Counted from the first letter of the stretch, positions 45,118 through 54,020 are shown. The stretch is DNA of 64,000 bases from Terriglobia bacterium (GCA_020073665.1 JAIQEU010000008.1:165953-229952), one strand, 5' to 3'. A program made the numbers and translations. Notes: generated by a model from the sequence alone, not told the origin.

Positions 45118-45639
45118 GTGGTAAATCCATATCGCCAGCAGTTAGTCAAGACCTGGATCGCAGCCATCTTGTGGTTGATCTTGATTGCGTTTGAGTCCAC
45201 CGACTCCCTCTCTTCCAGCAGTACCAGCCGTTTCCTGTATCCCCTGCTGCACTATCTAACCGGGGTGGACCCCATCCGCTTTCTGGTGTGGAACTACTAC
45301 ATCCGGAAGCTTGGCCATGTTGCCGGTTACTTCGGTTTGAGTCTGCTTCTGTTTCGCGCCTGGCGTGTCACCATCCCCTTGGCCCGTGCATCCCAGTGGT
45401 CGTTCCAGTGGGCCGGGATTTCTTTCTTCATGACGACCCTGGTGGCGTGCCTGGACGAATGGCACCAGGCCTTCATCGCTTCTCGCACCGGAAGCTTGCA
45501 TGACGCAGGGCTAGACAGCACAGGCGCGTTAGCGGCACAGTTGATGATCTTCCTTTGGCCACGCTTCCGGCATTCCGCGGCACAACCTGAAGAAGAGCCA
45601 GCCGAAGCAGGAACGGTCGCGGAGAATGGCGGCGATTAA
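45118..45639 (+). CDS. VanZ-family membrane protein
   Basis: The 173-residue product has four to five hydrophobic segments and the VanZ pattern: LWLILIAFESTDSLSS near the N-terminus, then YYIRKLGHVAGYFGLSLLLFRAW and DEWHQAFIASRTGSLHDAGLDSTGALAAQ, where the E-H/R-D residues are typical. VanZ relatives are linked with teicoplanin resistance or envelope functions in some hosts; function here is unknown. GTG at 45118 is used, but its GGAG is too close for an ideal site, so the true start could be elsewhere. It is 14 nt after guaB, likely in the same transcript. Confidence 0.78.
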   Translation: MVNPYRQQLVKTWIAAILWLILIAFESTDSLSSSSTSRFLYPLLHYLTGVDPIRFLVWNYYIRKLGHVAGYFGLSLLLFRAWRVTIPLARASQWSFQWAGISFFMTTLVACLDEWHQAFIASRTGSLHDAGLDSTGALAAQLMIFLWPRFRHSAAQPEEEPAEAGTVAENGGD

Positions 45640-45711
45640 GGTCTGGGACCGGGAACCTACGACTGGAATCCACCCCTAAACGGCCGGGGCGGCTGTCACT
45701 ACGTGTTCGCC

Positions 45712-46203
45712 TTAATACATAGCGTCGTACTTGGTCACGACCCAGTCGCCGTCTTTCTTTTCCAGGGTGACGGAGAACAACTCGTGATAGGTGCCCTTCT
45801 GCCCCGGCGGGTTATGACGCTTCCCGCGATACTGCAGAATGCGCAGTGGCGGCGCGTCTTCCCAGTCTGCCACCTCCCATGAGATCAAGGGATGCTGGGC
45901 TTCGGAATCACAGATAAACGCCGCGTACTTCCTGCGGTAGTCCTTCTCCCAGTCGGCCAGCAGTTCCTGGCACTGTCCGTCGTGCATGGCGCGTATGAAC
46001 TTCGTGGCCACCCGCTCGGCGGCACGATCGCGCAACGGATTCAGTGAAATCGAGTTGGGAACTCCGGACAGGGGATCGCGATCTTCGGAGCGCGAGAGCA
46101 CCGGCCCCTGGTTGTTCAGCCAGATCAGGTAGCCGAAGAAAATCACCACCAGCAGCAGCCCTGCGCCGACGGCAATACCGATTTGTGTGCGGGAAAACTC
46201 CAT
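45712..46203 (-). CDS. Membrane-anchored hypothetical protein
   Basis: ATG 46203 gives 163 residues; the longer frame is a shadow of rplQ. A single membrane helix (IGIAVGAGLLLVVIFFGYLIWLN, about 8-30) is followed by a polar soluble domain with conserved-looking WEKDYRRKYAAFICDSEAQHPLISWEVADWED. The ending resembles a small beta/alpha domain exposed to the periplasm. GTGAGGCC precedes the ATG. No family was recognised. It reads in the same direction as rplQ, downstream of that operon's terminator. Confidence 0.6.
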   Translation of the reverse strand: MEFSRTQIGIAVGAGLLLVVIFFGYLIWLNNQGPVLSRSEDRDPLSGVPNSISLNPLRDRAAERVATKFIRAMHDGQCQELLADWEKDYRRKYAAFICDSEAQHPLISWEVADWEDAPPLRILQYRGKRHNPPGQKGTYHELFSVTLEKKDGDWVVTKYDAMY

Positions 46204-46334
46204 GGCCTCACGCCAGTGTAGCCCCTGGTGGGACCACAGCAAGGTTACGGGAGATAGACGCGATGGGACATGTACGGCTGGGTGGCATTGCAAGGTCTGC
46301 TGCAGCCGCCGCAAGAAGCATCGCCTTAAGATGC

Positions 46335-46364
46335 AAAAAGAAACGCACCCCAAAAGGGGTGCGT
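46335..46364 (-). terminator. Rho-independent terminator of the ribosomal cluster
   Basis: On the minus strand ACGCACCCC (46364-46356) pairs with GGGGTGCGT (46351-46343) around TTTT, followed by TTCTTTTT (46342-46335). It begins 65 nt after the rplQ stop, which closes the transcript. Confidence 0.93.
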
Positions 46365-46429
46365 CAAGAACCAGGTCACCGGCGTCGCACGCCCTCAACA
46401 GGTTACGAGGCGCCAGTTCGGGAACCAGC

Positions 46430-46933
46430 TTATTCTTTACTTTCGCCGCCGGCCGCGGGCTCGGCGCCGCCCTCGGCTTTCGCCTGGGCCTCGGCCTCTT
46501 CCATCGCCTTCTTGGTTTCGGCCACACGTTTGGCACGAGCCTCGGAGCGCTTTTGACGTTTCTCGTCCAGCACCTTTTCGCTGCCCAGCAGTTCGATGAA
46601 CGCCTTTTCCGCGCCATCGCCCTTCTGCCAGCCGGAGCGGACAATGCGCAGGTAGCCGCCATTGCGGTCGCCAAAACGCGGGCCAATGGTGTCAAACAGT
46701 TTGTCCACCGCGTCGCTGGTCATCAGGTACGCAGCTGCCCGGCGGCGCGCTGCCAGGTCGCCCCGCTTGCCCAGGGTGATCATTTTCTCGACGTTAGGAC
46801 GCATGGCCTTGGCCTTGGGCACGGTGGTCTCGATGCGCTCTTCCAGAATGAGCGACGTGACCAGGTTCCGCAGCAAGGAGCGGCGGTGCGCGGTGTTCCG
46901 TCCCAGTTTCCATCCTGCTACTTTGTGACGCAT
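46430..46933 (-). CDS. rplQ: 50S ribosomal protein L17 with extended tail
   Basis: ATG 46933 starts the 167-residue protein. The L17 core is complete (MRHKVAGWKLGRNTAHRRSL, NLVTSLILEERIETTVPKAK, SDAVDKLFDTIGPRFGDRNGGY). After about residue 125 an Ala/Glu/Lys-rich tail of some 40 residues follows (KKAMEEAEAQAKAEGGAEPA), beyond the roughly 120-residue usual length. Last gene of the alpha-operon part; terminator 46335-46364. Confidence 0.97.
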   Translation of the reverse strand: MRHKVAGWKLGRNTAHRRSLLRNLVTSLILEERIETTVPKAKAMRPNVEKMITLGKRGDLAARRRAAAYLMTSDAVDKLFDTIGPRFGDRNGGYLRIVRSGWQKGDGAEKAFIELLGSEKVLDEKRQKRSEARAKRVAETKKAMEEAEAQAKAEGGAEPAAGGESKE

Positions 46934-46955
46934 GAAAGGACCTCGTTCAGAAATC

Positions 46956-47042
46956 AGTTTCGAGTTTCCAGTTTTCGGGTTTCGAATGAGCGCTGGTAAC
47001 GCAGTCACAACGCTCGAAACTCGAAACCCGAAACTTTGAAAC
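46956..47042. repeat. Inverted AGTTTCG heptad pair between rpoA and rplQ
   Basis: Left arm AGTTTCG, AGTTTCC, then AGTTTTCGGG (46956-46980). Right arm CTCGAAACTCGAAACCCGAAAC near 47012-47035 is the complement. Spacer length 112 nt. Confidence 0.85.
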
Positions 47043-47045
47043 TTC

Positions 47046-48077
47046 TTACAGATCGTTCTCGCCGTAAGCCGACGCCGGCAGCACCTGGTTTGAAGTCGGT
47101 CCGGGCACAGCGTTTCCGTGCTCGTCGATCTTCATGCCCAGGCTCAAGCCCATCGAAGACAGGATCTCTTTGATCTCGTTCAACGACTTGCGCCCGAAAT
47201 TCTTGGTCTTCAGCATTTCGGCCTCGGTCTTCTGTACCAGTTCACCGATGGTCTGAATGTTGGCGTTCTTCAGACAGTTGTAGCTGCGCACCGAGAGTTC
47301 CAGTTCTTCGACCGAGCGGTTCAGGTTCTCGTTCTTGATCTCGGGCTTGCGCTCTTCCGCCGACGTCGAGGTCTCGATGTCCTCTTCGAAGTTGATGAAG
47401 ATGTTCATGTGGTCCTTCAGCAGCTTCGCCGCCAAGCCGATGGAATCGGCCGGGGTGATGGAACCGTTGGTCCACACTTCGAGGGTGAGCTTGTCGTAGT
47501 CGGTGATCTGGCCGAGGCGCGCCGCTTCCACGGTGTAGTTGCACTTGCGCACCGGCGAATGCACCGAGTCAATCGGAATGAAACCGATACCCAGGTCCTC
47601 GTCGAAATTTTTGTCGGCGGAGACGTAGCCGCGGCCGCGCTTCAGCCGCATTTCCATGTCGAGCTTGCCGCCTTCGCTGACCGTCGCGACATAGACGTCC
47701 TTGTCGAGCACTTCCACGTCGGCATCGGCCTCGATCATGCCTGAGGTCACAACCCCGGGCTGGTCGGCGCGCAGGTAAATCGCTTTCGGTGCGTCGCCCG
47801 AGAGCTTGAACGGAATCTGTTTCAGGTTGAGGATAATATCGGTCGCATCCTCGACCACGCCGGGAATCGATTGGAATTCGTGCAATACGCCTTCGATTTT
47901 CACCGCGGTTACGGCCGCTCCTTCGATCGATGAGAGCAGCACCCGTCGCAGCGCGTTGCCGACGGTGGTGCCGAAGCCACGCTCAAACGGCTGCGCCCAG
48001 AAGATCCCATACTTGTCGGTTAAGGTTGAAGTGTCAACGGCAAGACGTTTCGGTTTTTGAAAACCCTTCCAAAGCAT
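47046..48077 (-). CDS. rpoA: DNA-directed RNA polymerase alpha subunit
   Basis: The 343-residue subunit has the assembly domain ([46 protein letters not shown]) and the C-terminal domain ([34 protein letters not shown]) that binds UP elements and activators. ATG 48077. It lies between rpsD and rplQ in the standard alpha order. Confidence 0.98.
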   Translation of the reverse strand: MLWKGFQKPKRLAVDTSTLTDKYGIFWAQPFERGFGTTVGNALRRVLLSSIEGAAVTAVKIEGVLHEFQSIPGVVEDATDIILNLKQIPFKLSGDAPKAIYLRADQPGVVTSGMIEADADVEVLDKDVYVATVSEGGKLDMEMRLKRGRGYVSADKNFDEDLGIGFIPIDSVHSPVRKCNYTVEAARLGQITDYDKLTLEVWTNGSITPADSIGLAAKLLKDHMNIFINFEEDIETSTSAEERKPEIKNENLNRSVEELELSVRSYNCLKNANIQTIGELVQKTEAEMLKTKNFGRKSLNEIKEILSSMGLSLGMKIDEHGNAVPGPTSNQVLPASAYGENDL

Positions 48078-48188
48078 TGCTTTCTCCTTCGGCCATGCGG
48101 CTCAATTCTGGCTCCCTGAACCGGTCCGGATTCAGGTCAGGCGCCAGGAAAGGCTGATCTGGCTCGAAAAAAGGACCGCAAAACCAGT

Positions 48189-48264
48189 GTCGAGTTTCAA
48201 GTTGCCAGTTTCGCGTGTTCCGAAACGCTGCCGGCTTGCGGGCACACTCGAAACTTGAAACCTA
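48189..48264. repeat. Inverted GAGTTTC array between rpsD and rpoA
   Basis: Left arm TCGAGTTTCAAGTTGCCAG (about 48190-48208) and right arm CTCGAAACTTGAAAC (48247-48261) are complementary; the right arm ends at the rpsD TAG stop (48262-48264). Unit length is mainly 7, with one 8-nt unit. Confidence 0.8.
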
Positions 48265-48891
48265 CTTGCTGTACAACTCGACGATCAGCTGCTCGTTCAC
48301 CGGCAACTGGATGTCTTCGCGCTTGGGCAGGGCCAGCACCCGGCCCTTGTAATTATCCCGATCAATCTCCAGCCAGTTGGGCAGGTTCTGGTGGCTGGCA
48401 AACTCTTTCGCCTGCTCCAGAATAGGCAGCTTGCGGCTGCTTTCGCGAATCATGATCTCCTCGCCCACATTCACCTCGTAGGAGGGGATGTTGACCTTGC
48501 GTCCGTCAACGTGGACGTGGCCGTGGCGCACCAACTGGCGCGCCTGGCGGCGAGACGTGCCGAATCCAAGACGGTATACAACGTTGTCCAGGCGACGCTC
48601 CAGTTGCTGCAACAGCATTTCGCCGGTCACGCCGCGGGTCCGCGCCGCCTTCTCGAAGTAGTTGCGGAACTGGCCTTCCTGGGTGAAGTAGATGCGCTTG
48701 GTTTTCTGCTTCTCGCGCAGTTGCAGACCGTAGCCTACGATCTTGGCTTTGCGGTCTTTCCCGTGTTGTCCGGGAGCAAAGTTACGCTTCTCGATAGGAC
48801 ACTTATCGCTGAAGCACTTGGTGCCTTTGAGGAACAACTTCATGCCCTCGCGGCGGCAGAGACGGCAGACGGGATCAGTGTAACGGGCCAA
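48262..48891 (-). CDS. rpsD: 30S ribosomal protein S4
   Basis: The 209-residue protein has an N-terminal zinc-type cysteine set (CRLCRREG with C9 and C12, then C26 and C31 in KCFSDKCP) and the S4 RNA-binding domain ([22 protein letters not shown]). The N-terminal Cys pairs show the C+ variant of S4. It binds 16S rRNA early and is a regulator of its own operon in E. coli. The stop codon is inside the heptad array. Confidence 0.97.
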   Translation of the reverse strand: MARYTDPVCRLCRREGMKLFLKGTKCFSDKCPIEKRNFAPGQHGKDRKAKIVGYGLQLREKQKTKRIYFTQEGQFRNYFEKAARTRGVTGEMLLQQLERRLDNVVYRLGFGTSRRQARQLVRHGHVHVDGRKVNIPSYEVNVGEEIMIRESSRKLPILEQAKEFASHQNLPNWLEIDRDNYKGRVLALPKREDIQLPVNEQLIVELYSK

Positions 48892-48958
48892 GTTTTACTC
48901 TCCTTTTAGATGACCGGTTTACAGGTTTGGCTTCACCCTTCGTCCCGGACCAAAATCG

Positions 48959-49050
48959 GTTTCTGGTTTCGAGTTTCCAGTTTCGGGTGTTCTGGGAAGC
49001 TTGCCGAGTTTCCCCAACACTGGGAACTCGAAACCCGAAACTTGAAACTA
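48959..49050. repeat. Inverted GTTTCGA array between rpsK and rpsD
   Basis: Left arm GGTTTCGAGTTTCCAG (about 48964-48980) pairs imperfectly with the complement of CTGGGAACTCGAAAC near 49019-49035. The right end runs CCCGAAACTTGAAACTA into the rpsK TAG at 49048. Confidence 0.8.
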
Positions 49051-49479
49051 CACTCTTCTCCGCTTCGGCGGACGGCAGCCGTTATGCGGAATGGGCGTGG
49101 AATCCTTGATATTACGCACTTCGATGCCGGCGGCGGCGAGGGCGCGAATCGCCGACTCGCGTCCCGAACCGGGACCGCTGACCCGTACTTCCACGCTGCG
49201 CACGCCGTGGTCCCGCGCCATGTTGGCGGCGTTCATGGCGGCCTGCTGGGCGGCAAAGGGCGTCCCTTTGCGCGATCCGCGGAACCCGAGCGAACCCGAA
49301 CTCTTCCACGAAAGCACGTTCCCGGCCATGTCCGAGATGGTCACGATGGTGTTGTTGAAAGACGCCTGGATGTGCGCCACGCCGTGCGGAACGTGTTTGC
49401 GCTCCTTCTTCTTGAACGTCTTCTTCTTGCCTTTTTTCTCCGGCGCCGCGGCGCCGCCTGCTGCTGCTGGTTTTGCCAT
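49048..49479 (-). CDS. rpsK: 30S ribosomal protein S11
   Basis: The 143-residue protein matches S11: [55 protein letters not shown] and [21 protein letters not shown]. It starts with a Lys/Ala-rich stretch of about 25 residues ([19 protein letters not shown]) beyond the usual core. The ATG at 49479 is followed upstream by the TTAGCCT array. Confidence 0.97.
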   Translation of the reverse strand: MAKPAAAGGAAAPEKKGKKKTFKKKERKHVPHGVAHIQASFNNTIVTISDMAGNVLSWKSSGSLGFRGSRKGTPFAAQQAAMNAANMARDHGVRSVEVRVSGPGSGRESAIRALAAAGIEVRNIKDSTPIPHNGCRPPKRRRV

Positions 49480-49481
49480 AG

Positions 49482-49566
49482 TTAGCCTTTAGCACTTAGC
49501 CTTTGGCTCTTAGCTTTGCCGGCTTGGGGGTAAGCCAACGGCTAAAGGCCAAGAGCTAATAGCTGG
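49482..49566. repeat. Inverted TTAGCCT heptad pair between rpsM and rpsK
   Basis: Five perfect 7-nt units (49482-49516: TTAGCCT, TTAGCAC, TTAGCCT, TTGGCTC, TTAGCTT) and four on the other side (49540-49567: GGCTAAA, GGCCAAG, AGCTAAT, AGCTGGA). They are complementary, so a hairpin of about 30 bp with a loop can form. Confidence 0.92.
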
Positions 49567-49567
49567 A

Positions 49568-49954
49568 TTATGTTTTTGCCGCCGACTTCTTCTTCTGCGC
49601 GACCGTTCCTTTGCGTGGGCCCTTGCGGGTGCGCGCGTTGGTATGCGTCCGCTGTCCCCGGACCGGAAGGTTGCGGCGGTGCCGGTATCCGCGATAGGAG
49701 CCGATTTCGATGAGCCGCTTGATATTCATCGAAGTCTCTTTGCGGAGGTCGCCTTCGACCTGCCCTTCCGACTCAATAACCTGGCGGATGCGGTTCACTT
49801 CGTCTTCGCCCAGGTCCTGGACCTTCTTCATGGCCTCAACTTTGGCCAGGTCCAGAATGTGCGCGGCGCGGGAATTCCCAATGCCGTAGATGTAGGTGAG
49901 CGCGATATTCACGTGTTTATTACGCGGAAGATCGACGCCTGCAATACGTGCCAT
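49568..49954 (-). CDS. rpsM: 30S ribosomal protein S13
   Basis: The 128-residue protein matches S13: [26 protein letters not shown], then [27 protein letters not shown] near the C-terminus, which lines the tRNA path. A short Lys-rich tail ([12 protein letters not shown]) follows. It starts at ATG 49954, 10 nt downstream of rpmJ. Confidence 0.97.
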   Translation of the reverse strand: MARIAGVDLPRNKHVNIALTYIYGIGNSRAAHILDLAKVEAMKKVQDLGEDEVNRIRQVIESEGQVEGDLRKETSMNIKRLIEIGSYRGYRHRRNLPVRGQRTHTNARTRKGPRKGTVAQKKKSAAKT

Positions 49955-49964
49955 AGTGCTCCTC

Positions 49965-50078
49965 TTATCCCTGGCGCTGCTTGTGTTTCGAGTTTTCGCA
50001 GATCACCCGCACCACACCCTTGCGGTGGATGACCTTGCACTTGTCGCAAATTTTCTTTACCGATGCTCTTACTTTCAT
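49965..50078 (-). CDS. rpmJ: 50S ribosomal protein L36
   Basis: A 37-residue product is read from ATG 50078 to TAA 49965-49967: [20 protein letters not shown], then [17 protein letters not shown]. It has the four zinc ligands C11, C14, C27 and H32 of the C+ form. It sits between infA and rpsM, the usual place, although it is too short to appear as a long open frame. Confidence 0.95.
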   Translation of the reverse strand: MKVRASVKKICDKCKVIHRKGVVRVICENSKHKQRQG

Positions 50079-50082
50079 AAAC

Positions 50083-50110
50083 CAGCCTTCAGCCTTCAGC
50101 TCTCAGCCGT
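50083..50110. repeat. Heptad array, four CAGCCTT-type units before rpmJ
   Basis: CAGCCTT, CAGCCTT, CAGCTCT, CAGCCGT (50083-50110), in the infA-rpmJ gap, 5 nt upstream of the rpmJ start. An inverted partner is not obvious here. Confidence 0.9.
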
Positions 50111-50141
50111 CCGCGAAAACGAACGGCCGACCCTGTGGCAC

Positions 50142-50360
50142 TCATTTATACCGGTACACGATGCGGCCGCGATTCAGGTCGTAGGGCGAGAGTTCCACCG
50201 CCACTTTATCGCCGGGAAGGATGCGGATGAAATTCTTCCGCATCTTGCCGGAAACATGCGCCAGGACCTGGTGTTTGTTCTCCAGTTCCACCTTGAACAT
50301 GGCGTTGGGCAGAGGCTCTAGCACCACTGCCATCACTTCAATCGCGTCTTCTTTACTCAT
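50142..50360 (-). CDS. infA: Translation initiation factor IF-1
   Basis: The 72-residue OB-fold protein has the family core [58 protein letters not shown]. It blocks the ribosomal A site during initiation. Start ATG 50360; the spacer to map carries a double heptad array. Confidence 0.97.
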   Translation of the reverse strand: MSKEDAIEVMAVVLEPLPNAMFKVELENKHQVLAHVSGKMRKNFIRILPGDKVAVELSPYDLNRGRIVYRYK

Positions 50361-50374
50361 GCACTCCTTAAGTT

Positions 50375-50446
50375 CTTAGCCGTCAGCTCTTAGCCTTTAG
50401 CTTTTGGCCCTTAGCTCAGAGCCAAGAGCTAAAGGCTAACAGCTTT
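50375..50446. repeat. Inverted CTTAGCC heptad pair between map and infA
   Basis: Six units (50375-50416: CTTAGCC, GTCAGCT, CTTAGCC, TTTAGCT, TTTGGCC, CTTAGCT) and four inverted units (50419-50446: GAGCCAA, GAGCTAA, AGGCTAA, CAGCTTT). The latter overlaps the map TAA stop at 50445-50447. Confidence 0.93.
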
Positions 50447-51197
50447 ACTGAGTCAAAATTACGGGACCATTCTTGGTTACCGCGACGCAGTGCTCGAAGT
50501 GCGCGCTGTAACTGCCATCGACGGTCACCGCCGTCCACTTATCGTCCAGCACTCGCGTGCCCGCCTGGCCGGAATTCACCATCGGCTCAATCGCCAGCAC
50601 CATGCCTTCGCGAAGTCGCGGGCCGTGTCCGCGCATGCCGAAGTTTGGTACCTGCGGCTCTTCGTGCAGGCGGGTCCCGATGCCGTGTCCTACAAACTCC
50701 CGCACCACGCTGAAGCCGTTGCCCTCTACAAACTCCTGCACCGCGGCTCCGACATCGCCCACCGCGTTCCCGATCAGCACCTGCTGGATGCCCTTGTACA
50801 ACGAGGCTTCCGTCACCTCCAGCAGCTTGCGCAATTCCGGAGTGATGGAATCATCCACCGGCACCGTGATCGCCGCGTCTCCGTAGTAGCCGTCCACCAC
50901 CACGCCGCAGTCAATCGAAACAATGTCACCCGGCTTCAACACCCGCTTGCTCGACGGAATGCCGTGGACAATCTCTTCATTGATCGAGGTGCAGAGCACA
51001 CAGGGATAATCGTAATATCCCTTGAACGCCGGCTTTGCGCCCAGGTCTTTCATCTTCCGGTCGGCCGCCTGCTCCAGGTCCATGGTGCTGACCCCGGGCG
51101 CTACCACCGTGCGGAGATGGTCGAGTACCTGGCGAACGATGTGGCCGCTGTGCCGCATCTTTTCAATCTCCGCCGCCGATTTGCAGACGATCGCCAT
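50445..51197 (-). CDS. map: Type I methionine aminopeptidase
   Basis: The 250-residue enzyme removes N-terminal methionine. The M24 metal ligands are D96 (SIDCGVVV), D107 (YYGDAAITV), H171 (VGHGIGTRLH), E204 (AIEPMV) and E235 (HFEHCVAV). Family context HGIPSSKRVLKPGDIVS is normal. It is two nucleotides from adk on the same strand, so they are coupled. Confidence 0.97.
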   Translation of the reverse strand: MAIVCKSAAEIEKMRHSGHIVRQVLDHLRTVVAPGVSTMDLEQAADRKMKDLGAKPAFKGYYDYPCVLCTSINEEIVHGIPSSKRVLKPGDIVSIDCGVVVDGYYGDAAITVPVDDSITPELRKLLEVTEASLYKGIQQVLIGNAVGDVGAAVQEFVEGNGFSVVREFVGHGIGTRLHEEPQVPNFGMRGHGPRLREGMVLAIEPMVNSGQAGTRVLDDKWTAVTVDGSYSAHFEHCVAVTKNGPVILTQ

Positions 51198-51199
51198 TC

Positions 51200-51931
51200 C
51201 TATCCGCCGTAAAAAGGGCTCATCCCTTCCACAGCGCCATGGTGCTCAATCACCCAGTACATCTGTCCCGTAACCTGCTCCACCGGAAGATCGCCGTTTA
51301 CGGAAACCAGCCGGCCCTTCTGCTGGTAATACTCCGCCACGGGCCGGGTCTGAAGGTCGTATGCCTTCAGGCGTTCCCGGATCACTTCCTCACGATCATC
51401 GTTGCGGGTTACCAGCTGGGAACCGTCGACGTCACAAACGTCGGCGACGCGCGGGGGCTGGGAATAGACGTTATAGATGTGTCCGTTGGCGAGACAAGTC
51501 CTACGTCCGGTGAGCCGCTGTAGCAGTCGATTATAGTCGACATCAATGCGGATCACAATCGGTAAGCACTTGTCCGCGTGTAAGTTGTCAAAGAACTCGT
51601 GTTCCAGAAACGCGTCCAGCCAGCCCGCCTGTGCGGCCGTGCGCGGAAACCCATCCAGGATAAAACCGGGCACGCAATCCGCTTCCCGCAGCCGCGCAGC
51701 CACCATGTTGCAAACCAAGTCGTCGGGAACCAGTTCTCCGCGGGCCATAATCGCCTTGGCCTGCAGACCCAACTCGCTGCCGCGTTGCACGTTGCTCCGC
51801 AGGATATCTCCCGTGGAGATCTGCGGAATGCCGTAACGCTCAGCAATCCGCTTGGCCTGTGTGCCCTTGCCAGCACCGGGGGGCCCAAGCAGAATAATCG
51901 GCCCGACGTTAACCGCGGTTCCCTCTGCCAT
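51200..51931 (-). CDS. adk: Adenylate kinase
   Basis: The 243-residue enzyme has P-loop GPPGAGKGT at 16-24, DGFPRTAAQ at 93-101 and the NMP-binding core. The LID region (143-180) has C146, N149, C166 and D169 (TCLANGHIYN, then ADVCDVDGS) in place of the four zinc ligands CxxC...CxxC/D of the Gram-positive form or the His-Ser-Asp-Thr set of E. coli. So two of four classical ligands are present and the site is mixed. In the spc operon between secY and map, as is common. Confidence 0.95.
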   Translation of the reverse strand: MAEGTAVNVGPIILLGPPGAGKGTQAKRIAERYGIPQISTGDILRSNVQRGSELGLQAKAIMARGELVPDDLVCNMVAARLREADCVPGFILDGFPRTAAQAGWLDAFLEHEFFDNLHADKCLPIVIRIDVDYNRLLQRLTGRRTCLANGHIYNVYSQPPRVADVCDVDGSQLVTRNDDREEVIRERLKAYDLQTRPVAEYYQQKGRLVSVNGDLPVEQVTGQMYWVIEHHGAVEGMSPFYGG

Positions 51932-51949
51932 CTACCGGCCCTCTGCCCG

Positions 51950-53287
51950 TTACCAGGTACGACGACCGCGAATCCGCCCGCTACGCGGAGTAAACCCGTC
52001 ATAGTGACGCATGATCAGTTGCGCTTCAATCTGCGTCACCGTGTCCATGGCCACGCCCACCACGATCAGTAGCGAGGTGCCACCAAAATAGAACGTCACA
52101 CCCAACCCGCCGGTGACCCACGGCGGCAGATTCTCAAAGAACCTTCCCACCGGTCCCCACAGGTGGTTGAGGTGGATGCCGGCGATCATCCATTCCGGAA
52201 TGAACGAAATGATGATCAGGTACAAAGCACCCACCAGGGTGATGCGGGTCAGGATTTCGTTGATGTGGTCCGCGGTACGTTTGCCGGGACGAATGCCGGG
52301 GATAAACCCGCCATACTTCCGCATGTTGTCGGCTACTTCGCTGGGGTTGAACACGATGGAAACGTGCGGTTCGCCCCATCCCAGCCAGCGGATGACGTCC
52401 CCAAAATAGCGGTTGTCGCGCAAGCCGTAGCCCACGGTCTGCGGCAGCGTCAGGATGGAAGAAGCAAAGATGACCGGCATCACGCCACCGGCATTCACCC
52501 GCAGAGGCAGGTGCGTGGACTGGCCGCCCATGACCTTGCGTCCCACCACCCGCTTGGCATACTGCACCGGGATTCGTCTCTCGCTGCGTTCCACGTACAC
52601 GATGAACGCGACTATCACCACCATCAACGCTACCAGCGCAATCATGGCGATGGGAGTAAACACGCCCCAGGCGTTGTTCTTGGTCTTATCGATCAAGTCC
52701 GCCACGCCCCGCGGCAGGCCAACGACGATGCCGGCAAAAATCAGCAGCGACATGCCGTTGCCCACACCACGTTCGGTAATCTGCTCACCCAGCCACATGA
52801 TGAACACGCTGCCCGTGGTCAGCGTCAGCATGGTCATCAGGATGAAACTGGGGCCCGGGTTGACCACGAAATCCCCGGACTTCTGCAGGCTGATGGCGAT
52901 GCCAAACGACTGGACGGCGCTCAGCCCGAAGGTGAGGTAACGCGTCCATTGGGTAATTTTCTTGCGCCCCAGCTCGCCTTCTTTCTGCAGTTTGGCCAAG
53001 GGTTCGTACACCACGGTCAGCAACTGCAGAATGATGGAAGCGGTGATATAGGGCATGATGCCCAGGGCGAAGATGGTCAGCCGCCGCAACTGTCCGCCGG
53101 AAAACAGGTCCACGAACCCAAGGAACGTGCCCCGGTTCTGCTCGAAGAACTGCTGCAGCTTGTCGGCATTCACTCCCGGCGTTGGGATATGCCCGCCAAG
53201 ACGGTACACCGCCAGCAATGCCAGCGTAAACAGGATGCGGCGGCGCAGGTCCGGAATCTTGAAGATGTTGGCCAGTTTTTCGAACAT
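51950..53287 (-). CDS. secY: Preprotein translocase subunit SecY
   Basis: The 445-residue protein has ten hydrophobic helices and the SecY motifs FTLALLAVYRLGGHIPTPGV, FALGIMPYITASIILQLLTVV and GMSLLIFAGIVVGLP. It forms the protein-conducting channel with SecE and SecG. Its ATG at 53287 directly abuts the rplO stop at 53288, indicating coupled translation. Confidence 0.97.
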   Translation of the reverse strand: MFEKLANIFKIPDLRRRILFTLALLAVYRLGGHIPTPGVNADKLQQFFEQNRGTFLGFVDLFSGGQLRRLTIFALGIMPYITASIILQLLTVVYEPLAKLQKEGELGRKKITQWTRYLTFGLSAVQSFGIAISLQKSGDFVVNPGPSFILMTMLTLTTGSVFIMWLGEQITERGVGNGMSLLIFAGIVVGLPRGVADLIDKTKNNAWGVFTPIAMIALVALMVVIVAFIVYVERSERRIPVQYAKRVVGRKVMGGQSTHLPLRVNAGGVMPVIFASSILTLPQTVGYGLRDNRYFGDVIRWLGWGEPHVSIVFNPSEVADNMRKYGGFIPGIRPGKRTADHINEILTRITLVGALYLIIISFIPEWMIAGIHLNHLWGPVGRFFENLPPWVTGGLGVTFYFGGTSLLIVVGVAMDTVTQIEAQLIMRHYDGFTPRSGRIRGRRTW

Positions 53288-53725
53288 TTACTGCAAGACC
53301 TCAAACTTGCCGCCAGCTTTGGTGATCTTTTCCTGGGCCGATTTGGAGAACTTGTGGGCGTGCACCGTGAGCGCGGCTGTCAGTTCCCCATCGCCAAGAA
53401 TCTTTACCGGATGCTTGGTCGAGATGACGCCGGCCTTGCGCAGCACATCGGGCGTGATCGTGGTCTCGCCCAGCGCCGCCAGTTTTTCCAGATTCACGAT
53501 GTTGTATTCCTTGCGGAAAATGTTGGTGAACCCGCGCTTGGGCATACGGCGATGCAGCGGCATCTGGCCGCCTTCGAAACCGCGCATCATGCGCGAACCG
53601 CTGCGCGAGCGCTGGCCCTTGTGTCCGCGCGTGGACGTCTTGCCCATGCCGGAACCCATGCCGCGTCCAACGCGCTTCTTGTTTTCCGCCGCCTTCTTCG
53701 GTGCTCGAACGTTCGAAAGATTCAT
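53288..53725 (-). CDS. rplO: 50S ribosomal protein L15
   Basis: The 145-residue protein matches L15: KKRVGRGMGSGMGKTSTRGHKGQRSRSG, GFEGGQMPLHRRMPKRGFTN and, at the end, HAHKFSKSAQEKITKAGGKFEVL. It abuts secY. The upstream side to rpmD is a heptad array. Confidence 0.96.
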   Translation of the reverse strand: MNLSNVRAPKKAAENKKRVGRGMGSGMGKTSTRGHKGQRSRSGSRMMRGFEGGQMPLHRRMPKRGFTNIFRKEYNIVNLEKLAALGETTITPDVLRKAGVISTKHPVKILGDGELTAALTVHAHKFSKSAQEKITKAGGKFEVLQ

Positions 53726-53730
53726 AGGAA

Positions 53731-53758
53731 GCTCTCAGCTGTCCGCTCTCAGCTTTCA
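53731..53758. repeat. Heptad array, four GCTCTCA-type units between rpmD and rplO
   Basis: GCTCTCA, GCTGTCC, GCTCTCA, GCTTTCA (53731-53758). Partner GGCCGAAAGCCGATGGCTCTG (about 53765-53785) is partly inverted and runs to the rpmD TAA. Confidence 0.88.
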
Positions 53759-53785
53759 GTTCATGGCCGAAAGCCGATGGCTCTG

Positions 53786-53989
53786 TTACTGCACAATCTC
53801 CACCAAGTGTGGAACCTTGGCCACCATGCCGCGGATGGCGGCATTGTCGGGACGCTCAATCACCTGGTTCAGCCGGGTAAACCCCAGCCCTTTGATCACC
53901 AGCTTGTGTTTTACCGGGCTACAAATGGCAGAGCGCACCCATTTGAGGTGAATCTTGCCCGCCCCGCCCGCATTCGATTTCTTGGCCAT
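53786..53989 (-). CDS. rpmD: 50S ribosomal protein L30
   Basis: The 67-residue protein has the L30 fold: IHLKWVRSAICSPVKHKLVIKGLGFTRLNQV, then DNAAIRGMVAKVPHLVEIVQ. The N-terminus carries a short extra AKKSNAGGAGK. Start ATG 53989. Confidence 0.94.
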   Translation of the reverse strand: MAKKSNAGGAGKIHLKWVRSAICSPVKHKLVIKGLGFTRLNQVIERPDNAAIRGMVAKVPHLVEIVQ

Positions 53990-54020
53990 CGCAACCGTTC
54001 CTCGAAATTCTTGGTCTCGC

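Noticed and set aside
49482..50446. Possible CRISPR-like repeats
   Set aside because: The units are 7 nt, degenerate and directly adjacent with no spacers; there is no cas gene nearby.
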